Shown: positions 8,163 through 17,022 of the stretch, piece by piece
Numbering within the stretch: the stretch's first letter is position 1
Layout: every line of letters starts with the position of its first letter
Assembly: GCA_963781025.1 (NCBI GenBank)
Contig: CAWADU010000003.1
Location: 1,798,001-1,862,000 of the forward strand
Length of the DNA stretch: 64,000 bases
Reading direction: 5' to 3'
Origin: Tardibacter sp963781025
GTDB lineage: Bacteria > Pseudomonadota > Alphaproteobacteria > Sphingomonadales > Sphingomonadaceae
Translations under genes and position numbers: made by a program
The notes under the pieces: generated by a model
Seen by the model: the letters and a program-made list of their open reading frames with translations, nothing else
Told to the model about the DNA's origin: nothing
Database searches by the model: none

Positions 8163-10060
8163 CGGGAATCGTCGGTCCCTCGGCAACCAGTGATGTCGCC
8201 GAAGAGATGGCTCTCGCCCTGGCCCATCGCGGCCCCGACGGTGCTGGTTTATGGCAGGCCAAAGGCGTTGCGCTCGGCCATCGGCGGCTGTCGATCGTAG
8301 ACTTGGCTGGTGGAAGTCAGCCTATGGTTTCGGCTTCCGGACGATGGGTTCTGATCTTCAATGGCGAAATCTACAATTATCAAAATCTGCGCCATACATG
8401 TTATGCGGACTACGCGTACAGGACGATGTGCGACACCGAGGTGATTCTGGCCGGGCTAGAGCTCGAGGGCGAAGCCGCACTGCCCCGGCTGGTCGGGATG
8501 TTTGCAATCGCGGCTTGGGACAGGCAGGAGCAGCGGCTGCTGCTTGCTCGCGATGGGCAGGGTATCAAGCCTTTGTACTATGCCCAAGACGGAAGCAGCG
8601 CGTTGTTTGCGTCTGAAATCGGCGCGCTCCAGGCTGGCGGCTTGCAGCTGCGGACTGACAAAGTCAGCTTGGAAACCTTTCTGGACCTGCGTTTCGTGCC
8701 GCCGCCGCGCACCATGTTCGAGGCCGTACGCAAGCTGCCGCCCGGCCATTTCGTTCATGTCGCTGCCGATGGAAGCCTCGACGCCGCCCAGCCCTTCGCG
8801 TTCCACGCGCCGCGCATCGCACGATCGATCCGACGCGCGCCTGCCCGTCAAAAAGTATTGGACGCACTGCTGCAGGCCGTATCGCGTCAGATGATGGCGG
8901 ATGTGCCGGTAGGCATCCTGCTGTCCGGCGGCGTAAACTCCGCCGTCGTGGCCGCAGCGGCAAAAAGAAGCGGACAATCAGTCAGTACATTTTGCGTGGG
9001 CTATGCAGATAGTCACGCCTCCAATGAGTTGGATGAAGCGCGACGGTCAGCCGAGTTACTGGGAACCGATCACCAAGAGTTGACGATATCTTCCCAGGAT
9101 GTGGTTGCGGCAATGCCCAGACTGATCCGGCATCTCGAAGAACCGGTGGTCACGACCTCGCTGTTCAGCTTCTATCTATTGTGCGAGGAAGTGGCACGGC
9201 ACCGCAAGGTGGTGTTGACCGGACAAGGGGCGGACGAGCCTTGGGCTGGCTATGGCCGACATCGCGTATGTCGTCTTCTGCCATTGTTGCGGCCACTTGC
9301 GCCCCTATTCAACTCAAATCTGCTATCGCTCGTCATATCGCACGATGATGCTGAGCGCGTGCGCAAGGTTCTGGGCGCGCGCACGGAAATTGCCCGTTGG
9401 CGTACGCTCAACGCCATCTTCTCCGATACCGAACGCGCGGCGTTGACTAGCTGTAGGGCCAACGACACGGATGCATTGCTTGCAGGCTATTTGCCGTTCC
9501 TCCCGGAAAATGGGACGGACTTCGAGCGCCTCTTAGCGTTCGAGGTACGATCCAGCCTGCCTGAAAACCTGCTCATGCTCGCCGACAAGCTGTCCATGGC
9601 TCATAGCCTCGAAGTGCGGGTGCCGTTGCTCGATTCCGACTACCTCTCAACGGTCGAGATGCTGCCCCAGCATCTGCGCCGCGGCCTTTGGACGGCCGGC
9701 AGCGCCAAGCTGTTGCACAAGGAGGTTTGCAAGATCCTGCTGCCCGCAGAGATCGTCCAGCGGCCGAAAAAGGGTTTCCAAACGCCGTTTGAAACGTGGA
9801 TGCGTGGCGAACTGGGTGAACACCTTCTGGCGATGGTTTGCGACAGCAACTCCTTCACCCGTCGTCATCTATCTATAGATGCCGTGCGCGACCTCATCGG
9901 CGCGCACGTTAGGGGACGAAGGGGCAATCTCGAACGCCAGCTTTTTGCAATCTGGACGTTGGAGGAATGGCACCGCGCCTTTCCTGATGCGGAAACGCTG
10001 CTATCCACGGATGGAGGGGCGCAGGGTGCACATCCTTCCCTTCGAGCGGCTGGCGAGTAG
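8150..10060 (+). CDS. asnB: Asparagine synthase-like glutamine amidotransferase, altered PP-loop
   Basis: Start placed at ATG 8150 because maturation must expose Cys2 of MCGIAGIVG as the class II glutaminase nucleophile; that gives 636 residues. The N-terminal Ntn-hydrolase domain carries RGPDGAGLW, GHRRLSIVDL and NGEIYN. The C-terminal synthetase domain carries a PP-loop at residues 259-264 reading SGGVNS, where the family normally has SGGxDS: Asn263 (bases 8936-8938) replaces the usual aspartate. Downstream GQGADEPWAGYGRH, EVRVPLLD and PKKGFQTPFE are typical of the family. In polysaccharide clusters such proteins are thought to amidate a uronic acid or a related acceptor rather than make free asparagine. 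The substitution may weaken ATP use, so the activity is uncertain. It overlaps the upstream gene. Confidence 0.8.
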   Translation: MCGIAGIVGPSATSDVAEEMALALAHRGPDGAGLWQAKGVALGHRRLSIVDLAGGSQPMVSASGRWVLIFNGEIYNYQNLRHTCYADYAYRTMCDTEVILAGLELEGEAALPRLVGMFAIAAWDRQEQRLLLARDGQGIKPLYYAQDGSSALFASEIGALQAGGLQLRTDKVSLETFLDLRFVPPPRTMFEAVRKLPPGHFVHVAADGSLDAAQPFAFHAPRIARSIRRAPARQKVLDALLQAVSRQMMADVPVGILLSGGVNSAVVAAAAKRSGQSVSTFCVGYADSHASNELDEARRSAELLGTDHQELTISSQDVVAAMPRLIRHLEEPVVTTSLFSFYLLCEEVARHRKVVLTGQGADEPWAGYGRHRVCRLLPLLRPLAPLFNSNLLSLVISHDDAERVRKVLGARTEIARWRTLNAIFSDTERAALTSCRANDTDALLAGYLPFLPENGTDFERLLAFEVRSSLPENLLMLADKLSMAHSLEVRVPLLDSDYLSTVEMLPQHLRRGLWTAGSAKLLHKEVCKILLPAEIVQRPKKGFQTPFETWMRGELGEHLLAMVCDSNSFTRRHLSIDAVRDLIGAHVRGRRGNLERQLFAIWTLEEWHRAFPDAETLLSTDGGAQGAHPSLRAAGE

Positions 10061-10065
10061 GCCTT

Positions 10066-11388
10066 ATGGCCACAAGGCCCTTTCTGCCATTTCGACAGCC
10101 GCCCTATGGCAAGGAACTCGAAGGAACAGCCCTTCTTGATCTCCTCATCTGGCTGATGCTTAGCATCTATCTCTATGTCGATACGCTGAATGGCCTGGCG
10201 CGTGACATGGGTGCCGGTGAGGCGCCCCTTTCCCCAACGTGGAAAGGCGCTATCCTGTTGCTCATACTCATTGCGTCACTCCGCCGGTCGCTCACAACTT
10301 TGTTGCTAACGGGAGCATCGGCCCTGCTGCTCCTTGCCGGACCGATATATCAACTCTTGGAAACCGGCGTCGCTGCGGATTTTGGTTGGGAAGCCGCAAC
10401 GGCCATGAAGCCAGTGCTTCCGATCGCCATACTGTCCTGGTGTAACGATCAGCAGACAGCGAATCCTGGCTTGCTGCGAACCTGGCCGCGGCGCGTGCTA
10501 TGGTTAAGCGTCATCGCCGTTATTATCAACGTAGTGGTCGGTCTGGCGGGTTACGGCTTTGCATCTTATGAAACGAGAGCAGGCCGTATCGGCATCATAG
10601 GCTTCTTCTATGCCGGGAATGAAGTAGGCGCCATGTACGCGGTGCTCTGCGGTTTTCTATTTATGGAAATCTGGGTCCGTCACCGCCGGCTCTATCTGCC
10701 CGTCGTACTGATCGCGATGGTGATTGGATTTGTGATTGCCACCAAATCCGCCATCTTGTCAGCGATCGCTTTGGCTCCGCTCGTTCCTCTCGCCTATCAG
10801 CGCGGTCGATGGTTGCGAATGCCCGCCGGATTGGCGCTGGGCTTATTGGCAGCGCTTGTCGTGCTTATCATTGCGGCAATTCAGGTCTGGACCATCCTCG
10901 ATGCCGCCGGTCTAGCCGCCAAGCTGCAAGAGGTCTACCAGACCCGGGGTTGGGCCGGCATCCTATTCTCTGGGCGCGACGTGTTCATCGCCTCCGCATC
11001 GGGTGCTGTCTGGGGTGCGCCCGACATGGGCGACGCATTGTTTGGCCCTGGCGTTCATGCGTTGAGCCAACTGGGCATCAAGGAAAGCGTCGAGATTGAT
11101 CCATTCGACTTCTACCTTTGGTTCGGCGCACCAGGCCTGATTTTCCTGATACTATTCGTTGGCCTGTTCCTATACGTCCCCCTTCTTGGCCGTCGCGACC
11201 CAACAAATCATGTGGCCCCGACCGTCCTGATGACGACGTACATTCTGCTTGGTATCGCGACCGTCGCCGGCCACGTTATTCTGGGCGGCATGGCTGGCAT
11301 CCTCTGGGCGGTCTTCATCGCTATGGTTTTCACTTCTGGTAAACTGGTGAGCAACTTCGAAACCCCAAATAAGCAAGGCGTCGTATGA
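10066..11388 (+). CDS. Wzy-like polymerase / O-antigen ligase-family membrane protein
   Basis: A 440-residue protein dominated by about ten to twelve hydrophobic helices, with a longer periplasmic-type loop (about residues 290-350, containing GWAGILFSGRDVFIAS) before the last helices. This architecture, with a large loop late in the protein, is that of O-antigen ligase/polymerase (Wzy/WaaL/RfaL) proteins, which have little sequence conservation. Together with Wzx and Wzz in the same operon, the likely role is polymerisation of repeat units in the periplasm. It starts 5 bases after the amidotransferase stop and overlaps the next gene by 4 bases (ATGA). A ligase role is an alternative. Confidence 0.65.
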   Translation: MATRPFLPFRQPPYGKELEGTALLDLLIWLMLSIYLYVDTLNGLARDMGAGEAPLSPTWKGAILLLILIASLRRSLTTLLLTGASALLLLAGPIYQLLETGVAADFGWEAATAMKPVLPIAILSWCNDQQTANPGLLRTWPRRVLWLSVIAVIINVVVGLAGYGFASYETRAGRIGIIGFFYAGNEVGAMYAVLCGFLFMEIWVRHRRLYLPVVLIAMVIGFVIATKSAILSAIALAPLVPLAYQRGRWLRMPAGLALGLLAALVVLIIAAIQVWTILDAAGLAAKLQEVYQTRGWAGILFSGRDVFIASASGAVWGAPDMGDALFGPGVHALSQLGIKESVEIDPFDFYLWFGAPGLIFLILFVGLFLYVPLLGRRDPTNHVAPTVLMTTYILLGIATVAGHVILGGMAGILWAVFIAMVFTSGKLVSNFETPNKQGVV

Positions 11389-12134
11389 TATCTTCCTCGT
11401 TGGACCTATTGGGCTGCCCTTGCGTGCCGATTGTCGATGATACAGCCGCTGCTTGCGCGGTGGATGCAGCGATCAGGGAGGGGCGGGGCGGTTACGCCGT
11501 TGCAATTAACGCCGAGAAAATTCTGTTTTATCAGAAGCTTCCGGAGATGCGGGACGTCATCGAAAGGGCTGCTCTGCCTTATCCCGACGGGTTTGGTGCG
11601 GTCCTGGCATTGAAGTGGCTGCATGGCGTAAAGATCCGCAAGATCAACATGCCGATAGCTTGCCTGAAAGGGGCGCAAACCCGTGGCTGGCGTGTTTTCA
11701 TGCTTGGTGCGGCCGAAGATGTCAGCGCCGCCGCCACGGAAGAAATAAAGAGGCAATATTCGGGCATCAATATTGTTGGCCGAATGAATGGTTTTTACGA
11801 AAAGGACAAGTACTTTGCTGCCATCAGAGAAGCTCGCGCGGATCTCGTCATGGTTGCGCTTGGCTCTCCACGCCAGGAGCTATTTGCCTACGACCTGATT
11901 CGGGAGATCCCCAACGTATTTGTCACCGGCTGCGGCGGCGCATTCGACATCCTGGCGGGGCGCGTCAAGCGTGCCCCAAACTTCATGATACATGGCGGCT
12001 TAGAGTGGCTCTATCGCCTCCTTCGGCAGCCATCCCGATGGCAACGTCAAAAATTCCTACCCCTTTTCCTCTGTCAATTGCTCCTCGCCAAAGGAAGAAA
12101 AGCACTCAGTCGCGGAAGCTCCTTGCATGCCTGA
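11385..12134 (+). CDS. WecG/TagA/CpsF-family glycosyltransferase
   Basis: A 249-residue GT26 protein. Recognisable family positions are AINAEKILFYQKLPE near residue 40, YPDGFGAVLALKW (the conserved Asp-Gly that includes the catalytic aspartate in TagA), RVFMLGAAEDVS, IVGRMNGFY and LVMVALGSPRQELF, followed by GCGGAFDILAGRVKRAPNFM and the basic C-terminal RLLRQPSRWQRQKFLPLF that docks to the membrane. These enzymes add the second sugar, often ManNAc or ManNAcA, to a lipid-linked GlcNAc, which fits the WecB epimerase in the same cluster. It is the last intact gene of the cluster and is followed directly by the truncated dedA copy. Confidence 0.88.
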   Translation: MISSSLDLLGCPCVPIVDDTAAACAVDAAIREGRGGYAVAINAEKILFYQKLPEMRDVIERAALPYPDGFGAVLALKWLHGVKIRKINMPIACLKGAQTRGWRVFMLGAAEDVSAAATEEIKRQYSGINIVGRMNGFYEKDKYFAAIREARADLVMVALGSPRQELFAYDLIREIPNVFVTGCGGAFDILAGRVKRAPNFMIHGGLEWLYRLLRQPSRWQRQKFLPLFLCQLLLAKGRKALSRGSSLHA

Positions 12135-12146
12135 TGCTAAGAGCCG

Positions 12147-12396
12147 CCATCGTAATCTCCTCGCCCCCTCTCTCTGCGCGAATTGCTGGATGCCCGCGCT
12201 TTCTCTATGGGCCGTATCTTCGGCAGTACAGATTCGCTTGGGGACGCGGCGTGTTTCAAAGGCTTTACGATTGGACGCTCCGGCTGGCCAACCACCGGCA
12301 CGCCATCCCCGCGATGGCGGCGATCTCCTTTGCCGAAAGCTCGTTCTTTCCGATCCCGCCTGATGTCGTCATCGTGCCGATGATCCTGGCGCGGCG
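12147..12396 (+). repeat. Direct repeat A: diverged copy of the dedA promoter and 5' end
   Basis: This stretch matches 14155-14404 at a constant offset of 2008 bases, with about 14 mismatches in 250 bases by my own count. Homology stops abruptly after GCGCGGCG at 12396, where the other copy continues into the intact dedA-type gene. murJ lies between the copies on the opposite strand. The differences inside the coding part are all synonymous, so the two copies have diverged under selection rather than arising by a very recent duplication. Confidence 0.9.
12251..12396 (+). pseudogene. Truncated 5' fragment of a DedA/YqaA-family gene
   Basis: From GTG 12251 the first 48 or so codons are identical at the protein level to the start of the intact gene at 14259 (through PPDVVIVPMILARR). 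At 12397 the sequence switches to unrelated DNA; the frame runs on to 12571 but the tail overlaps the end of murJ on the other strand and has no family resemblance. The 78 or so bases from 12397 to the murJ stop hold nothing I recognise. The fragment cannot encode a working transporter and marks the right end of the polysaccharide cluster. Confidence 0.85.
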
Positions 12397-12474
12397 TTCA
12401 CAAACAGAACAGCTGATGTTCGGCGGAGCGCGCACGCGATTCTGGCCGAAGGATGGCCCCGGCCGGATGCTCCG

Positions 12475-14064
12475 TTACGAAATGCTCGCACCCTGCGCCC
12501 GCGTTCCCTTTAACTGCCGCCTCACCTCCGCAATGGTGAACGCGCGGAAAAGCATCGCCGTGCCGAAATAGACTATGCCTCCCGCCACGACGAGCACCGT
12601 CAACCCCAGCAGCCGGTAACCCAGCGCGCCGGTCATCATCGGTCGGACCACATCGTCCAGCACGACCAACGCCGCCGCCGTCAGCGCGGTTGCGCCGAGC
12701 AATCTGAGCGTGGTGCGCCGCAAGCGGGCGTCGGCCGTAAAATGGCCGCGCCGCTTTAGCGTCTCGTAAAGCAGCAGCGCATTGACCCAGGCCGACAGCG
12801 CCGTCGACAGCGCCAGGCCGACATGGCGGAAGTGCCACATCAGCGTCAGGTTACCAGCCAGGTTCACCACCATCGCGATCAGCGCGATGCGCACCGGCGT
12901 CTTCGTGTCGGCGCGGGCAAAGAAGCCCGGAGTGAGCACCTTAATCATCACATAGGCGGGCAGGCCGAGCGAAAAGGCGGCGAGCGCATCCGCACTTGCA
13001 ATCGCGTCCGCGCCAGTGAAAGCGCCATGTTGCAACAGGCCCCTCACGAACGGCTCGGCGCACACCATCAGCGCCACCGTCGTCGGAAGCGTCAGCAGCA
13101 GCACCAGCTCGATCGCCCGATTCTGGGTGTGGACCGCGGTACTTTCCTGTCCCGCCCCCAACTGGCGCGAGATCATCGGCAGCATCGCCGTGCCCACGCC
13201 AATGCCGATCAGGCCCAGCGGCAGCTGGTTCAGTCGGTCGGCATAATAGAGATAGGAGATCGACCCCTGCGGCAGGAACCGCGCGGCCAGCAGCGTGCTG
13301 ATGAGGAGGTTCAGTTGGACCGCCCCAGCGCCAAGTGCGGCCGGCCAGACCACGCGCAACAGCTCGCGCGCCTCGGGCGTCAGGCGCGGCCACCGCAGAC
13401 GCAGGCCCAGACCGGCGCGCTTGCTTGCCCAGGCAACCCAGATCAGCTGCAGCACACCCGACACCGTCACCGCAATCGATTGGGTGCGAGCCGTCTCGAT
13501 GTTGCTGTGCCCCCTGAAGAACAGCAACCCGAGGATCAGGCACAGGTTGAGCAAAATCGGCGCTGCCGCATTCACCCAGAAGCGGTTGACGCTGTTCAAC
13601 ACCCCACCGAACAGCGAGGCGAGCGAGATCAGCATCAGATAGGGGAAGGTGATCCGGCTGAATTCCACCGTCAGCGCGAATTTCTCCGGCGTGGCGTCGC
13701 GGTATCCGCCGGTCATCGCCCAGACGATCGGCCCCGCGGCGATCAGCGCCACCGCCGTCAGCAGCAGCAGGGTAAGCGCCAGCACCGACATCACGTCCTC
13801 GGCAAAGCGCCGCGCCGTGCTGACGTCGCCCTCGTCCTTGCCGAGCTGACGGCTGAACATCGGCACGAACACCGAAGTGAATGCCCCTTCGGCAAATAAC
13901 GCGCGAAAAAGATTGGGCAGGCGGAACGCCACAAGGAACGCATCGGAGGCAAAACCGGCGCCGACAAAACGCGCCATCAGCATGTCGCGCGCGAACCCCA
14001 GGATCCTGCTGATCAATGTCAATCCACCGATGGTGCCGGTGGAACGAAGAAGGCTCATCTGCAA
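12475..14064 (-). CDS. murJ: Lipid II flippase MurJ
   Basis: A 529-residue MOP-superfamily protein on the minus strand with about 14 hydrophobic helices. The N-terminus (LLRSTGTIGGLTLISRILGFARDMLMARFVGAG) is the signature first helix and loop of MurJ, with the conserved arginines; the following FLVAFRLPNLFRALFAEGAFTSVFVPMF stretch is also diagnostic. MurJ moves lipid II across the inner membrane for peptidoglycan synthesis and is essential in most Gram-negative bacteria. The gene is intact and starts about 195 bases from the divergent dedA-type gene. It is enclosed by the two 250-bp dedA repeats, but nothing suggests it is itself mobile. Confidence 0.95.
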   Translation of the reverse strand: MQMSLLRSTGTIGGLTLISRILGFARDMLMARFVGAGFASDAFLVAFRLPNLFRALFAEGAFTSVFVPMFSRQLGKDEGDVSTARRFAEDVMSVLALTLLLLTAVALIAAGPIVWAMTGGYRDATPEKFALTVEFSRITFPYLMLISLASLFGGVLNSVNRFWVNAAAPILLNLCLILGLLFFRGHSNIETARTQSIAVTVSGVLQLIWVAWASKRAGLGLRLRWPRLTPEARELLRVVWPAALGAGAVQLNLLISTLLAARFLPQGSISYLYYADRLNQLPLGLIGIGVGTAMLPMISRQLGAGQESTAVHTQNRAIELVLLLTLPTTVALMVCAEPFVRGLLQHGAFTGADAIASADALAAFSLGLPAYVMIKVLTPGFFARADTKTPVRIALIAMVVNLAGNLTLMWHFRHVGLALSTALSAWVNALLLYETLKRRGHFTADARLRRTTLRLLGATALTAAALVVLDDVVRPMMTGALGYRLLGLTVLVVAGGIVYFGTAMLFRAFTIAEVRRQLKGTRAQGASIS

Positions 14065-14154
14065 TCCGATTGCTCAGCGGGAACGAACGCGAGCGGCACG
14101 CATAGCCTATTCAGCAAAGGCTGCCGAGAGCGGTTTCGCCTTACGATCAGCCAC

Positions 14155-14404
14155 CCATCGCAATCTTCTCGCCTCCTCTCTCTGGGCGAATTGCTGGACG
14201 CCCGCGCTTTCTTTATGGGCCGTATCTTCGGCAGCGCAGATTCGTTTGGGGACGCGGCGTGTTTCAAAGGCTTTACGACTGGACGCTCCGGCTCGCCAAC
14301 CACCGGCACGCCATCCCCGCGATGGCGGCGATCTCCTTTGCCGAAAGCTCGTTCTTCCCGATTCCGCCTGATGTCGTCATCGTGCCGATGATCCTGGCGC
14401 GGCG
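14155..14404 (+). repeat. Direct repeat B: intact-gene copy of the dedA 5' region
   Basis: Partner of 12147-12396. It covers the murJ/dedA intergenic region from about 90 bases ahead of murJ, the presumed ribosome-binding site (GGGGA ahead of GTG 14259) and the first 48 or so codons of the intact gene. Confidence 0.9.
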
Positions 14405-14840
14405 CGACCAGGCATGGCTGATCGCCACCATCTGCACCATCTCATCGGTGGCGGGCGGCATGCTCGGCTATGCCATTGGCTATTTCCTGTTCGATACCGT
14501 CGGCCAGTGGTTGATCCACCTCTATGGCTTGCAGAACAGCGCCGATGGTTTTCAGCACTGGTATGCCAAATGGGGCGCGCTCATCATTCTCATCAAGGGA
14601 CTGACGCCTATACCCTATAAGCTGGTCACGATTGCCAGCGGCCTTGCCCACTTCAACTTTGGCCTGTTCCTGATCTCATCGATCATCACCCGCGGCCTGC
14701 GCTTCTTCGTGATCGCCGGCCTGCTCAAGCGCTTTGGCGCGCCAATTCAGGAGTTCATCGAAAAGCGCCTGACCCTGATCGGTCTCGCCTTCGTTGCGGC
14801 GCTCATCGGCGGCTTTGCCCTGGTGGCGTTTAGCCATTGA
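14259..14840 (+). CDS. DedA/YqaA-family membrane protein (SNARE-associated/VTT domain)
   Basis: A 193-residue membrane protein beginning at GTG 14259 with a GGGGA box a few bases upstream. It has the family features: an amphipathic first segment, an ESSFFPIPPDVVIVPM re-entrant loop with the conserved E-x(4)-PxP, GGMLGYAIGYFLFDTVG, and a second loop GLTPIPYKLVTIASGL, then several C-terminal helices. The family is now linked with undecaprenyl phosphate or lipid recycling across membranes. The YqaA branch is short like this one. Its placement divergent from murJ would suit a role in cell-envelope lipid carrier traffic, which is inference. A truncated copy of its 5' end lies at 12251. Confidence 0.85.
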   Translation: MFQRLYDWTLRLANHRHAIPAMAAISFAESSFFPIPPDVVIVPMILARRDQAWLIATICTISSVAGGMLGYAIGYFLFDTVGQWLIHLYGLQNSADGFQHWYAKWGALIILIKGLTPIPYKLVTIASGLAHFNFGLFLISSIITRGLRFFVIAGLLKRFGAPIQEFIEKRLTLIGLAFVAALIGGFALVAFSH

Positions 14841-15003
14841 TCTCCTAAGCCATAGGATAACCGGCGGGCCAAGGTCTGCGGCCTAGTCGCCGCGCCATCA
14901 GAAGACATTCTCGATCTCGGCTCTTGTTCCTATTGAGCGGGGAGCAATACGCTTGACCCCGACTGCGGTGCCAATGCGGCACCATAGGCATGAACCGGCC
15001 CAA

Positions 15004-15037
15004 AAACAAAACGGGCGGCCCGCAGAGCCGCCCTGTT
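15004..15037 (-). terminator. Rho-independent terminator of tRNA-Ala
   Basis: Read on the minus strand, GGGCGGC pairs with GCCGCCC around a short loop and is followed by GTTTTGTTTTTG. It lies directly downstream of the minus-strand tRNA-Ala gene, so it is well placed to end that transcript. Confidence 0.75.
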
Positions 15038-15052
15038 TCCAATGCCTTGAAA

Positions 15053-15128
<76 letters not shown>

Positions 15129-15218
15129 GAAACTTGTGCCGCCGGTTTGGGGGCCCGGCGGGTTGGGCGCGCTTCTTAGGTGAAGCTCACGCCCGGTGCA
15201 ACACAGAAGAATCCAGCC

Positions 15219-15539
15219 TCAGATTTCTTCGTCCTTGTCGTGGCTGGCAACGCCCAGATCGTCGTCGCCACCCAGGTCGACGTCTTCTTCGGCATTGTCC
15301 GCGTCCTCGTCGATCTCCAGCTCGGCGGCCAGATCCGTATCGGCTTCCGGAACGCTTGCCTTCTTTTCCTGCTCGCCGAACGGCAGCGGCTGCTTGGACT
15401 TGAGCACCGGTTCGGGCGCCCATGTCGTCCCGCAGGAAATGCAGGTGACGGGATCTTCGGCTTGCAGATCATAGAAGCGTGTGCCGCATTTCGGGCAGGT
15501 CCGCTTTGTGCCCCATTCAGGCTTGACCACGGTTCTCAA
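15219..15539 (-). CDS. TIGR02300-family zinc-ribbon protein
   Basis: A 106-residue protein beginning MRTVVKPEWGTKRTCPKCG. Cys15/Cys18 and Cys33/Cys36 form a four-cysteine zinc ribbon with RFYDLQ between the pairs, the FYDLN-type signature of TIGR02300. The C-terminal half is very acidic with runs of Asp and Glu. Proteins of this type are widespread in Alphaproteobacteria and have no established function. The gene is divergent from aroA with about 136 bases between the starts. Confidence 0.85.
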   Translation of the reverse strand: MRTVVKPEWGTKRTCPKCGTRFYDLQAEDPVTCISCGTTWAPEPVLKSKQPLPFGEQEKKASVPEADTDLAAELEIDEDADNAEEDVDLGGDDDLGVASHDKDEEI

Positions 15540-15675
15540 TCTCCACGACGATAAAGGAGGAAAAACGCGGGTACCGCATCAGCGATTCCCCGAAACGTGG
15601 CGCGCCTTGCCATAGCGAACCGGCGCTGTCAAAAGCCAAATCCTTTTTCGACACCAGCCCGCCCGAAAGCCGCCA

Positions 15676-17022
15676 ATGACCGCCGCCGACCCCCAGCCGC
15701 TTTCGTTATGTGCTCCCACCGCTCTCAAGGGTCGGATTCGTGTCCCCGGAGACAAGTCGATCTCGCACCGCGCACTGATGCTGGGTGCGCTGGCGATTGG
15801 CGAAACGGTGATCGAGGGGCTGCTCGAAGGCGAGGACGTGCTCGCCACCGCGGCCGCGATGCGGGCGATGGGCGCGGCGATCGACCGTCAGGCCGACGGG
15901 CGGTGGCGCGTGCATGGCGTTGGCGTCGGCGGCCTGCTCCAGCCCCAGACCGCGCTCGACATGGGAAATTCCGGCACGTCCACGCGCCTGCTTATGGGCG
16001 TGGTCGCAAGCCATCCGATCACCGCCACTTTCATGGGCGATGCCTCGCTGTCGAAACGGCCGATGAGCCGGGTGATCGAACCGCTTGGCCTGATGGGCGC
16101 CCGATTCGAAACGGCGCCCGGCGGACGCCTGCCGCTGACCATGGCCGGTCTCGCGCCTGCGGTTCCTATCCGCTATGTGCTGCCGGTCGCATCGGCCCAG
16201 GTGAAGTCGGCGGTTTTGCTGGCCGGGCTGAATGCTCCGGGCGTTACCTCTGTCGTCGAAAAGGAAGCGACGCGCGACCACAGCGAGCGGATGCTCAAGG
16301 GCTTCGGCGCCGATGTAACGGTTGAACAGACGCCGGAGGGCCGAATCATCTCGATTCGCGGCGAGGCGGAATTGAAGGGCCAGCCAATTGCCGTGCCCGG
16401 CGATCCGTCTTCGGCCGCCTTTTCGCTGGTTGCGGCGCTTCTCGTTCCCGGGTCCGACATCGTCGTCGAGAACGTGGGCATAAATCCCACCCGCGCGGGG
16501 CTGTTCGAGGTGTTGCGCGCGATGGGCGCGGACCTTCGCCTGGAGAATGAGCGTATCGTCGGCGGCGAGCCCGTGGCCGACATCGCCGTCCGCCATTCTG
16601 CGCTGAAAGGCATCGAGGTGCCGCCCGCGCTCGCGCCCAGCATGATCGATGAATATCCGATCCTGTTCGTTGCCGCCGCGCTGGCACAGGGCCGCACGGT
16701 GGCGCGCGGTCTGGCGGAGTTGCGCGTCAAGGAATTGGACAGGCTGGCGGTCATGGCCGATGGCCTGCGCCAGCTTGGCGTGCGCGTGAAGGAAAGCGAG
16801 GACGGCCTCGAGATCGAAGGCTCCGGCGGCGCACCGCTCTGCGGGGCCGGCGAGACGGCGCCCACCATCGCTGCCCGGCTGGACCACCGCATCGCGATGA
16901 GCTTCGCGATCGCCGGACTGGTTTCGAAAAACGGCGTGGTTGTCGACGACGCCAGCCCCATCGCCACCAGCTTCCCGAGCTTCGTCGACCTCATGATCAG
17001 CCTTGGAGCCGAGGCCCGATGA
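15676..17022 (+). CDS. aroA: 3-phosphoshikimate 1-carboxyvinyltransferase (EPSP synthase)
   Basis: A 448-residue protein with the two-domain inside-out barrel pattern. Diagnostic sites are RVPGDKSISHRALMLGALA near the N-terminus (PEP and shikimate-3-phosphate lysine/serine), LDMGNSGTSTRLLMG, the SAQVKSAVLLAGL segment, RDHSERMLKGFGA and the C-terminal LDHRIAMSFAIAGL. It transfers an enolpyruvyl group from PEP to shikimate 3-phosphate in aromatic amino acid synthesis. The stop overlaps the cmk start by 4 bases, giving the aroA-cmk-rpsA order common in Proteobacteria. Confidence 0.96.
   Translation: MTAADPQPLSLCAPTALKGRIRVPGDKSISHRALMLGALAIGETVIEGLLEGEDVLATAAAMRAMGAAIDRQADGRWRVHGVGVGGLLQPQTALDMGNSGTSTRLLMGVVASHPITATFMGDASLSKRPMSRVIEPLGLMGARFETAPGGRLPLTMAGLAPAVPIRYVLPVASAQVKSAVLLAGLNAPGVTSVVEKEATRDHSERMLKGFGADVTVEQTPEGRIISIRGEAELKGQPIAVPGDPSSAAFSLVAALLVPGSDIVVENVGINPTRAGLFEVLRAMGADLRLENERIVGGEPVADIAVRHSALKGIEVPPALAPSMIDEYPILFVAAALAQGRTVARGLAELRVKELDRLAVMADGLRQLGVRVKESEDGLEIEGSGGAPLCGAGETAPTIAARLDHRIAMSFAIAGLVSKNGVVVDDASPIATSFPSFVDLMISLGAEAR

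Noticed and set aside
12475..14064. murJ as cargo of a mobile element bounded by the two dedA repeats
   Set aside because: The repeats are a gene fragment and its promoter, there is no transposase, no target-site duplication seen, and murJ is an essential core gene.
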